A program made the position numbers and the translations under genes. A model generated the notes under the pieces. The model saw only the letters and a list, made by a program, of their open reading frames with translations, did not search any database and was not told where the DNA came from. Shown one piece after another: positions 1 through 5,640 of a DNA stretch of 6,807 nt. Location of the stretch: contig WFUL01000188.1 in NCBI GenBank assembly GCA_015484985.1, positions 1-6,807 on the forward strand, written 5' to 3'. The first letter of the stretch is position 1. Each line of letters opens with the position of its first letter. Source of the DNA: Anaerolineales bacterium. Its GTDB lineage: Bacteria; Chloroflexota; Anaerolineae; Anaerolineales; DRMV01.

Positions 1-567
1 GAACTGTAGAGGTCGAGTGCCCACCCAGGTTCGATGGATGCGGTTCAGAGTCTCCCAGAGCGTCACATCATCCCGCACGATGTATAACACTTGAAGCGAA
101 CCCCACAGGAGGCTGACCGTTAAGGCCGCGTAAAGCCATCGCAGGGAGGTCTTTGTCCGTTGCGGATACCTTTGGAGGTAAATCCAGGTAACCAGATAAA
201 ACCCGGAGCCCACGGCCAAGGTCATGAACCCCCGGATGATGCGTGAGAGAGGAGTAAAGCCCTGCTCGGGCATTGGCAGGAGGAACATCCCCCACAAGGA
301 TGTGAACATGGCGATGACCCAAAAGGCTAATAGAGCCAGAAAAGGTCGGGGCCAGGGTTGCCGCCAGAGGTGTGGGAGCACCTCCAGAAAGAACAGGCCC
401 ATCATGGGCAGGAGGGCCAAAGGGCGAACCACAGCCCGTCCCCCGACGACCTCGGGAAGTAAGGGGGAACTCTCGAAGGGCAGACTGAGCAAAAAAGCCA
501 CCCACAAAAGGTGCACCAGCAACGTTCGTCCCCGGAGAAACCACAACCATAGAGGGAGTCGGGTCAT
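1..567 (-). CDS. O-antigen ligase/polymerase-like membrane protein, N-terminal part (runs off window)
   Basis: The frame opens at ATG 567-565 and stays open for 189 codons to base 1, so the 3' end is missing. The product is very hydrophobic, with about five likely membrane helices near residues 14-29, 46-66, 77-98, 110-132 and 142-163. A short first helix ending in LPFESSPLLPE, followed by closely spaced helices, resembles the start of O-antigen ligase/Wzy-type proteins (Wzy_C family). Members polymerise or attach surface polysaccharide at the outer face of the cytoplasmic membrane. The diagnostic large periplasmic loop would lie beyond the window, so the family call rests on hydropathy and context. 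The start overlaps the stop of the Wzz-like gene by 4 bases (ATGA), and GGAGG at 580-576 lies 8 bases upstream, so the two are probably translationally coupled. A 160-residue open frame on the same strand (550-68) is not hydrophobic and is a shadow. It could instead be another polytopic membrane protein. Confidence 0.72.
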   Translation of the reverse strand, partial: MTRLPLWLWFLRGRTLLVHLLWVAFLLSLPFESSPLLPEVVGGRAVVRPLALLPMMGLFFLEVLPHLWRQPWPRPFLALLAFWVIAMFTSLWGMFLLPMPEQGFTPLSRIIRGFMTLAVGSGFYLVTWIYLQRYPQRTKTSLRWLYAALTVSLLWGSLQVLYIVRDDVTLWETLNRIHRTWVGTRPLQF

Positions 568-1586
568 GATGGCCGCCTCCGCTGAGGAAACGCGCTTTGG
601 GCCAGGATGAAGACCAGCCCCAAAGCCAGTCCGCCTGCCAGACCTACGAGGGCCCCGGCGGTGGGTGCGGGTACGCCGTATACCTGAACCGGTCCTTCGA
701 CCACCATATCCAGCGGTGTCCACAGGGTGATGGCTTCCTTCTCCAACTGTTCCTGTTGCTGGCGAGCGTATTGCAGGTAGTACGCCGTATTTTCCTCTTG
801 AGCCGTTTCCAGCCAGGCGATGACCTGGGGCAACCGAGGCTGAATCCAGACCTCAATCCATTGGATGTAGGCCCGTCGTGGGCTTCCTGGACCAGGTGCC
901 ATGCCCAGCACATCGATACTGTTGGGTGTTTGCGCGAACGCGGCCCAAAAGAGCAGAACCTGACGTTCCGCCGGGGATAGAGGTTCCTCGGCGGGCAGGG
1001 ACGCCTGTTCCTCCAACCAAGTGGTAAAGAAGGTCTGGGCGCGACGGGCACCCACTAGGCGGCGGCCCAGTTGCATCCGTTCCCACAGGGCCAGCCTTTC
1101 CGCCAGTCGCCATTCTTGGTAAGCCTGGGCGACTTCTTCCCATTGGGGGATGTGTTCTTCCACCACTTGCGCCCATACCTCGGCCAGGGTGCGAGCCTGG
1201 GCTTCGCTCTGAGCGTAGGCCACCAGATACCACTGGTCGGTGATGCGCCAGTCTACGGTCAGGCTGCGGGCTAAATGTTGCGGGGAGGAATACCGGATCT
1301 GCAACTCGGGAGGAAGACGCTGTAGCACTTCTTCCAGGAGCCGGGGATGTTCCAGGGCATTGCGCACCCGTTCCGCCTGAATGTAGAGCAGTTCTGGGGG
1401 TAGGAGGATGGAGGTATCGGTCAAGATAACCCGCATGGGTACTTCAGCCCGATGGTACAGGGGGAGGTAAGGGGCCGCCAGATATCCCAGGATAGTTCCC
1501 GCGGCCATCAGAAGCATGAGTTTGGGCCAGTTCTGGAGAAAGGCGGCTACAAACGTACACCAAGAGGGAGGGGGATTTTCTCGCAT
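564..1586 (-). CDS. Wzz/GumC-like polysaccharide chain-length determinant protein, no kinase domain
   Basis: The product has 340 residues. A membrane helix lies at about residues 20-42 and a second, Gly/Ala-rich one at about 309-331, preceded by a proline-containing stretch (GVPAPTAG) and followed by a basic tail (PQRRRPS). Between them is an approximately 265-residue extracytoplasmic region, mostly charged helix with coiled-coil character around 130-185 and 255-290. This two-helix layout is that of Wzz/PCP proteins, which set polymer length in surface polysaccharide export. It stops soon after helix 2, so the cytoplasmic tyrosine-kinase domain found in PCP-2a proteins is absent. The start at 1586 is supported by AAGGAGG at 1603-1597, inside the end of the sirtuin gene, with 10 bases of spacing. 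The gap to the sirtuin stop is 3 bases, and the 3' end overlaps the ligase-like gene by 4 bases. Sequence similarity to named Wzz proteins is weak by eye, so the call rests on topology and neighbours. Confidence 0.75.
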   Translation of the reverse strand: MRENPPPSWCTFVAAFLQNWPKLMLLMAAGTILGYLAAPYLPLYHRAEVPMRVILTDTSILLPPELLYIQAERVRNALEHPRLLEEVLQRLPPELQIRYSSPQHLARSLTVDWRITDQWYLVAYAQSEAQARTLAEVWAQVVEEHIPQWEEVAQAYQEWRLAERLALWERMQLGRRLVGARRAQTFFTTWLEEQASLPAEEPLSPAERQVLLFWAAFAQTPNSIDVLGMAPGPGSPRRAYIQWIEVWIQPRLPQVIAWLETAQEENTAYYLQYARQQQEQLEKEAITLWTPLDMVVEGPVQVYGVPAPTAGALVGLAGGLALGLVFILAQSAFPQRRRPS

Positions 1587-1589
1587 GGT

Positions 1590-2366
1590 TCACCGGCCTC
1601 CTTGCAAGCGGGCAAGACGCTCTTTTAAGGTCTGCACCAGGGCAGGGAGGACATGCCCTGCGGGTTGGGCCAGGCGATAATGGACCAGGGGCGAAAGTGG
1701 GGTTTCCTGAGGATTTACTTCCACCACGGAGGCCCCTGCTTGGAGCGCGTAACGGGGCAGCGACGCGGCAGGCTCCACCACCGCGGACGTCCCCACCACC
1801 AACATCACGTCGCAATGGATCGCAGCTTCCAGGGCCTTTTCCAGCGCCTCGGAAGGTAGGGGTTCACCGAAGAAGACCACATCAGGTCGTAATACCCCAT
1901 GGCAATGGGGACAGGCAGGGACCTGTCCCTTCGGCGGAGGCTCCCATGTCTTCACTTGACGGCCGCAATCCGCACACCGGGTGCGCATAATGTTCCCGTG
2001 GAGCTCAATGACGTGGCGGGAGCCCGCGGCCTGGTGCAGACCATCTACGTTTTGAGTGATCAGGGTGAAATGGGGAACCAGGTCTTCCAGTTCGACCAGG
2101 GCCCGATGGCCCGGGTTGGGTTTCGCTTTGCGGACCAGAGAGCGTCGCCATTCGTACCAGGACCACACCAGGCCTGGGTTCTGGCGCAGGGCCCAGGGGG
2201 TGGCCAGTTCCTGGGGGTCGTACTGGGCCCACAGGCCGGTTTGTGCGTCCCGGAAGGTGGGGATGCCGCTTTCCGCGGAAATGCCCGCGCCTGTCAGGAC
2301 GGCTATATGCCGGGCTGTGGCCAGGGTATCGAGTAAACCAGGAGGAAAAGCGGGCCTGGATTCCAT
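1590..2366 (-). CDS. cobB: NAD-dependent protein deacylase, SIR2 family (CobB/SIRT5-like sirtuin)
   Basis: This 258-residue sirtuin uses NAD+ to remove acyl groups from lysines, releasing nicotinamide and O-acyl-ADP-ribose. The family signatures are complete: GAGISAESGIPTFRD (residues 26-40), TQNVDGLH (104-111), catalytic His123 in ELHGN, four zinc cysteines C131, C134, C152 and C155, GVLRPDVVFFGE (157-168), GTS (192-194) and EVNPQ (216-220). Tyr71 and Arg74 (WYEWRR) align with the Tyr-x-x-Arg pair that lets SIRT5 and E. coli CobB accept malonyl- and succinyl-lysine, so desuccinylase/demalonylase activity is likely (inference). No signal peptide is seen, so it is cytosolic. It is the first gene of a tight group with the Wzz-like and ligase-like genes. 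The start is ATG 2366-2364. There is no Shine-Dalgarno sequence upstream and a -10 element ends 9 bases before the ATG, which suggests leaderless translation. Length is normal for bacterial CobB-type sirtuins. Confidence 0.96.
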   Translation of the reverse strand: MESRPAFPPGLLDTLATARHIAVLTGAGISAESGIPTFRDAQTGLWAQYDPQELATPWALRQNPGLVWSWYEWRRSLVRKAKPNPGHRALVELEDLVPHFTLITQNVDGLHQAAGSRHVIELHGNIMRTRCADCGRQVKTWEPPPKGQVPACPHCHGVLRPDVVFFGEPLPSEALEKALEAAIHCDVMLVVGTSAVVEPAASLPRYALQAGASVVEVNPQETPLSPLVHYRLAQPAGHVLPALVQTLKERLARLQGGR

Positions 2367-2375
2367 GGTGGAAAA

Positions 2376-2403
2376 ATTGTACCAGAGCCTGGGGTCCCCT
2401 CAA
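2376..2403 (-). promoter_or_regulatory. Extended -10 promoter for a leaderless sirtuin mRNA
   Basis: Reading the minus strand, TTGAGG (2403-2398) and TACAAT (2381-2376) are separated by 16 bases. TGG immediately precedes the second box and gives the extended -10 form TGnTACAAT. Only 9 bases (TTTTCCACC) separate the -10 box from the ATG at 2366, so a start site at the usual distance would fall within about 0-3 bases of the initiation codon. No purine-rich ribosome binding site is present. The -35 box overlaps the TGA stop of the upstream amidase gene (2402-2400). The match to a sigma-70-type promoter is good, but the start site is not measured. Confidence 0.7.
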
Positions 2404-3167
2404 GGCGTGGGGAGCGCGGTGGGAAGGCTGTCGTCCGGGTAGGGAAGCAGAATGTTTTCGGTTCGGGCGAAGCACAAGATGCCCAGGGCGATGCCCCGGG
2501 CCGGTACAGCAGGGCGGTTCACCAGCAGGTCATAGTCCCCTGCAAGGTAGCCTACTTCAATAATGACGGCCGGGGTGTTGGGGTCCACTTCCTTGAACGC
2601 GTGATATTCCCGCATGTCCCGCGTGATAGTGTAAGGGTCGAAATCCAGATGCGTCGTCTCCTGATACCACGTTTTCAAACATTCCTTTAGGCGTTGGGCC
2701 CTTGCGCGTTGTTGCCGGGTACCCTCTCGTTGTAGGGCGTCGGAAACGGCCAGTTTGAACCCAGACCGGTCGGGGGAGGTTTGACAGGAATCCGCGTGGA
2801 TGGAAACCAGGGCCAGGGCTTGATAGCCCTGCAGCAGGGGATCGAATTCCCTCAACATATCGACCTTCACGCCAATGGATTCTAAGATGCGGGCGGCATG
2901 GCGGGCGATGCGGGCGTTGACCTGGGCTTCGGTGATCCCGTTGGGGCAGGTGGCCCCTGGATCGTCGCCGCCGGAATGACCGGCGACCAGCCCAACGCGC
3001 AGGGAATAGGGCGTTGCCGTGGGGGTGATATTTGGAAGAGCGGAGGTTGCAGGAGCCGCCCTGCTTGGGCTTGTGGAGAGGTCCAGGGGGTGGACCAGCA
3101 CAAAGAGCAGGGCAATGCCCAGGGCAACACCAAGGGCTTTGAGGAAGAGTCGTAGGCTCCAGCCCAT
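2400..3167 (-). CDS. N-acetylmuramoyl-L-alanine amidase (Amidase_3, AmiC-like), membrane-anchored
   Basis: The 255-residue product is predicted to cleave the bond between N-acetylmuramic acid and L-alanine in peptidoglycan. An uncleaved signal anchor or signal peptide lies at residues 8-26. A Ser/Thr/Pro-rich linker (about 31-54) leads to a catalytic domain from about 57 to 235. The zinc ligands of the Amidase_3 fold are recognisable: His64 in GHSGG, Glu80 in ITEAQVN and His124 in SIHADS. The catalytic glutamate is Glu204 in PAVIIEVGYL. No SPOR, LysM, AMIN or other wall-binding domain is present, and the protein ends in a short Pro/Thr tail (about 242-255). The start at 3167 has AAGGA at 3179-3175, 7 bases upstream. 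It lies 36 bases after the 121-residue membrane protein gene with no terminator between them, so it is probably cotranscribed. Roles in cell separation or wall turnover are family knowledge and are not shown by this sequence. Confidence 0.92.
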   Translation of the reverse strand: MGWSLRLFLKALGVALGIALLFVLVHPLDLSTSPSRAAPATSALPNITPTATPYSLRVGLVAGHSGGDDPGATCPNGITEAQVNARIARHAARILESIGVKVDMLREFDPLLQGYQALALVSIHADSCQTSPDRSGFKLAVSDALQREGTRQQRARAQRLKECLKTWYQETTHLDFDPYTITRDMREYHAFKEVDPNTPAVIIEVGYLAGDYDLLVNRPAVPARGIALGILCFARTENILLPYPDDSLPTALPTP

Positions 3168-3203
3168 GGTCGCGTCCTTACTCGGGAACGGAGGTTCGAT
3201 TCT

Positions 3204-3569
3204 TCAGTCGATGGCGTCGTAGGGTGTATATGGGCTCCCTCCCAGAAGACGATATACCAAGGCGTAGAGCACGGTGATGAGGCCCAGCAGGAAGAATGTA
3301 ATGATGCCGGTTAGGGTCAGGTACAGCGGCGTTAAAGGGGGAATATACCCCAGAATGGGCACGGGTTCCCGGCGGATGAGATGGGGAGGGATGGGAAACC
3401 AACCATGGGTGGCATTGAGTTGGATGAGCCATATAGAGAGGCCGAAGGCCACCAAGGGCACGAATAAAGCCAGTAGACATCCCAGTCCATACCAAAGAGG
3501 ATGAGCTCGTAAGCGTTCTGAGATGGTGGGAACCTCGGGCTCTGGCTCACCGATTCGGTAGAACCCCAT
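3204..3569 (-). CDS. Small two-helix membrane protein of unknown function
   Basis: I do not recognise a named family. The 121-residue product has a short charged N-terminus (about 1-22), a first membrane helix at about 25-50, a loop of about 30 residues rich in Pro (GWFPIPPHLIRREPVPILGYIPP), a second helix at about 82-108 and a tail ending GGSPYTPYDAID. There is no obvious cofactor or catalytic motif. Its start overlaps the end of the FAD/[2Fe-2S] gene by 23 bases, and a strong AGGAGG at 3581-3576 sits 6 bases before the ATG inside that gene. Translation of the two is therefore probably linked. The context allows a membrane anchor or accessory role for the upstream oxidoreductase, but equally an unrelated envelope protein paired with the downstream amidase. 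Clear hydropathy, the strong ribosome binding site and tight packing make it a real gene. Confidence 0.85.
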   Translation of the reverse strand: MGFYRIGEPEPEVPTISERLRAHPLWYGLGCLLALFVPLVAFGLSIWLIQLNATHGWFPIPPHLIRREPVPILGYIPPLTPLYLTLTGIITFFLLGLITVLYALVYRLLGGSPYTPYDAID

Positions 3570-4980
3570 GGTCTTCCTCCTGTAACGCGGTGGTCACCGC
3601 CTCCAGGATGCTGTAGTAGCCTGTACAACGGCACAGATTGCCGCTCAAGGCATAGGCGACGGTTTCGGGATCTGGACTTGGGATCTCGTCCAGGAGTCGG
3701 GCTGCGGCTACGATGAAGCCCGGGGTGCAGTAACCACACTGGACCGCGGCCTTGCGAACGAAGGCCTCCTGCACGGGATGCAGGCGGCGTGCCTCCCCCA
3801 ATCCTTCCACGGTCACGATGTCGGCGCCATGGGCCGCGGGTGCCGGAACCAGGCAACTGTTCACTGCCACGCCATTGAGTAACACGGTGCAGGCGCCGCA
3901 TTCGCCCTCCGCGCATCCTTCTTTAGTTCCGATAAGACCGGCCTCGTCGCGAAGAAGATGGAGCAGCGTCTTATGCCATCCGCTGCGGAAGACGTAACGT
4001 TTGCCGTTGATGCGGGTGACGATAGGTTGTGGTGGATGACTGACAGACGCAGCCAGGGATTGATCATAGGGAGTGCGGTCTCCCCAAAGGAGGGGTGGGC
4101 GTTGAGGGATCGTTTGGGCCGCTTGTCCGTCCAGGATTTCCCGCAAAGCCCGTCGGGTCAGGGCTTCGACCATGGCGCGACGATACGCGGCGGAACCTCG
4201 AATGTCGTCAATGGGCCGGGCGGCTTCAACGGCCCGCCGCGCGGCTTCATGGATAACTTCGGGGGTGAGAGGTTGCCCCCGGAGATACTCCTCGGCTGAT
4301 TCGGCATGGACCACTGTGGGGGCGACGGAGCCCAGGGTGATGGCCGCGTCCTGTACCCGGCCATCTTCCAGGGTGAGGACCACGGCTACATTGACCACGG
4401 CGATGGCCTGGCCACGGCGCAGGCCCAGTTTCAGGAAATTACCCCGTTGGTTCGGCTGCAGGGCGGGGAAGGCAATGTCCACCAGGATTTCATCGGGGGC
4501 CATGACGGTGCGGCGAACACCGGTGTAGAATTCCCGCAAGGGAATCCTGCGTTCCCCTCGTGCGGAACGCAGGGTTACGTAGGCGTCCAGGGCCATCAAA
4601 GGGGGAATGGTGTCGTTGGCCGGAGAGGCGGTGATGAGGTTCCCCGCCACTGTTCCCCGGTTTCGAATCTGAGGAGAGCCCACTTCCCACGCCGCGCGTA
4701 CGAGGGGAAAGGCCCGCTCCCGCAGTAACGGGGAAGCAACGACATGGTTGTGGGTGACCAGGGGACCCAGGTGAATCCATCCCCGGTCGTCCAGGTGGAT
4801 ACGATTCAAATCGGGAATACGGGTAATATCGATGAGCACCTGGTTGCGAGGACGACGCCCCTGGGCCAGTTCCACCACCACGTCGGTACCACCCGCGATG
4901 ATGGCGGCATGGGGAGCAAAGCGGGCTTTGAGTTCCAGGGCTTCTTCCAGGGTCGTCGGTGTGTAGTAGGCCATCCACAT
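3547..4980 (-). CDS. Molybdenum hydroxylase FAD-binding subunit fused to [2Fe-2S] subunit (CoxM-CoxS type)
   Basis: The 477-residue protein joins two subunits of the xanthine dehydrogenase/CO dehydrogenase family. Residues 1 to about 288 form the FAD (CoxM/CutM-like) domain, with AGGTD at 29-33, IRNRGTVAGNL at 105-115 and the C-terminal CO_deh_flav region to about 285. A linker (about 290-318) leads to the CoxS/CutS-like part. Its plant-type [2Fe-2S] cysteines are C356, C361, C364 and C376, and its helical-domain cluster cysteines are C415, C418, C450 and C452 (CGYCTPG and CRCTGYY), so all eight ligands are present. It should pass electrons from a molybdopterin subunit through the two clusters to FAD. 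The order FAD then FeS is opposite to XdhA and eukaryotic xanthine dehydrogenase. No molybdopterin subunit is in the window, so the substrate is unknown. The start at 4980 has GAGGTG at 4991-4986 with 5 bases of spacing. An in-frame ATG two codons later (4974) is also possible. Confidence 0.93.
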   Translation of the reverse strand: MWMAYYTPTTLEEALELKARFAPHAAIIAGGTDVVVELAQGRRPRNQVLIDITRIPDLNRIHLDDRGWIHLGPLVTHNHVVASPLLRERAFPLVRAAWEVGSPQIRNRGTVAGNLITASPANDTIPPLMALDAYVTLRSARGERRIPLREFYTGVRRTVMAPDEILVDIAFPALQPNQRGNFLKLGLRRGQAIAVVNVAVVLTLEDGRVQDAAITLGSVAPTVVHAESAEEYLRGQPLTPEVIHEAARRAVEAARPIDDIRGSAAYRRAMVEALTRRALREILDGQAAQTIPQRPPLLWGDRTPYDQSLAASVSHPPQPIVTRINGKRYVFRSGWHKTLLHLLRDEAGLIGTKEGCAEGECGACTVLLNGVAVNSCLVPAPAAHGADIVTVEGLGEARRLHPVQEAFVRKAAVQCGYCTPGFIVAAARLLDEIPSPDPETVAYALSGNLCRCTGYYSILEAVTTALQEEDHGVLPNR

Positions 4981-5018
4981 GGCAGCACCTCATCTTGTTT
5001 GACTGGATTGTCGTCTTT

Positions 5019-5031
5019 CTCTGCCAGTATA
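5019..5031 (-). promoter_or_regulatory. Candidate -10 element upstream of the FAD/[2Fe-2S] fusion gene
   Basis: The gap 4981-5113 is locally A+T-rich compared with the coding DNA. On the minus strand it contains TATACT at 5031-5026. Initiation about 7 bases later would give a leader of nearly 40 bases carrying the GAGGTG ribosome binding site. No convincing -35 box sits 16-18 bases upstream, so the site is weak or needs an activator, or the true promoter is elsewhere in the gap. The assignment comes from position and one hexamer only. Confidence 0.4.
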
Positions 5032-5080
5032 CTCGAAATTCAACCATCACATACTTACTCATTTCTCTTGAAATCAGGAT

Positions 5081-5098
5081 GAGCGGCTTTCGCCGCTC
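5081..5098 (-). terminator. Hairpin after ogt, possible weak terminator
   Basis: The minus strand has a perfect 7-base-pair stem, GAGCGGC-GAAA-GCCGCTC, closed by a GNRA-type tetraloop, 15 bases after the ogt stop codon. The following bases (ATCCTGATTT) are not a proper T-run, so intrinsic termination would be inefficient. It may instead stabilise the 3' end of the ogt transcript. Its place in the only sizeable gap supports a boundary between two transcription units. Confidence 0.45.
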
Positions 5099-5113
5099 CC
5101 CATACTATTTGTC

Positions 5114-5629
5114 TTAGGACCGACAATGTTGACGTTCCCATTGCAAAAGCCAGGCTTTGGTTCGCAAGCCTCCGGGACCGCTGTATCCGTGCAAACGACC
5201 ATCTCGAGCGACGACCCGATGACAGGGTAGAACGATGGGCATGGGGTTGCGGGCCAAGACCCGTCCTACAGCCCGGGCCGCGCTGGGTCGACCCAGAGCC
5301 ACGGCAATCTGTCTGTATGTCCGGGTTTCGCCATATGGGATGGTGCGGAGATACGTCAACACCTGTTTTGTAAAAAGAGAGGCCCACTGTAAATCGATGG
5401 GGCCGTCCATGGCAGGACATTCACCCCGAAAATACGCCTCTATCTGGGCTCCCCAGGTCTGAGCCATCTGCAGGGGAGGAGATGGAGAAGGGTTGCGTTC
5501 TGGGAGTTGCACGGCCCACAGGACCCACCGCAGTCCCCGCTCGTTTCCCAGGAGGTAAAGCGCTCCTAAGGGGGTGTCCATTGGTCCGTAAATCCAGGTC
5601 GTGTCGGGATACATGTCCTGGATGCGCAT
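5114..5629 (-). CDS. ogt: Methylated-DNA--[protein]-cysteine S-methyltransferase (MGMT)
   Basis: The 171-residue product is a suicide DNA-repair protein that transfers the alkyl group of O6-alkylguanine (and O4-alkylthymine) to its own cysteine. The active-site motif PCHRV is intact, with Cys136 as acceptor. The helix before it carries the DNA-binding stretch SAARAVGRVLARNP (116-129), with Arg119 as the likely arginine finger and Asn128 as the conserved active-site asparagine. The C-terminal GYSGPGGLRTKAWLL (148-162) is also typical. The N-terminal half (1-80) is a short, divergent ribonuclease-H-like domain. There is no Ada-type phosphotriester domain, so it is a stand-alone repair enzyme of usual Ogt length. 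The start at 5629 follows GAGG at 5642-5639 by 9 bases, and the gap to the upstream permease stop is 11 bases, so it is probably cotranscribed with the permease. A second ATG (M6) is a less likely start. Confidence 0.94.
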   Translation of the reverse strand: MRIQDMYPDTTWIYGPMDTPLGALYLLGNERGLRWVLWAVQLPERNPSPSPPLQMAQTWGAQIEAYFRGECPAMDGPIDLQWASLFTKQVLTYLRTIPYGETRTYRQIAVALGRPSAARAVGRVLARNPMPIVLPCHRVVARDGRLHGYSGPGGLRTKAWLLQWERQHCRS

Positions 5630-5640
5630 TTTCTACGTCC

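Noticed and set aside
68..550. 160-residue open frame on the minus strand
   Set aside because: Its composition is Pro/Gly/Ser-rich without membrane or domain character. The competing frame from ATG 567 is open to the window edge, strongly hydrophobic, and coupled to the upstream gene by an ATGA overlap and a good ribosome binding site.
224..610. Plus-strand open frame of 128 residues
   Set aside because: It is an Arg/Gly/Pro-rich shadow of the ligase-like and Wzz-like genes with no recognisable motif. No supported gene in the window is on the plus strand.
1899..2336. Plus-strand open frame of 145 residues opposite the sirtuin
   Set aside because: It lies wholly inside the sirtuin gene, whose minus-strand product has every family motif. 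The open frame follows from G+C-rich codon use.
1590..2366. Sirtuin as part of an anti-phage defence system (for example SIR2-domain effectors)
   Set aside because: It is a compact single-domain CobB-type deacylase with zinc cysteines and the Tyr-x-x-Arg acyl-specificity pair. No Argonaute, HerA, TIR or other defence partner is present.
4306..4728. Plus-strand open frame of 140 residues opposite the FAD domain
   Set aside because: It is a shadow of the FAD-domain coding sequence with low-complexity Gly/His/Asp content and no plausible start signals.
4981..5113. Possible riboswitch (such as a molybdenum-cofactor element) before the FAD/[2Fe-2S] gene
   Set aside because: The only clear structure is the short GAAA-loop hairpin next to the ogt end. 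I see no multi-stem conserved core, and little leader remains downstream of the candidate -10 box.
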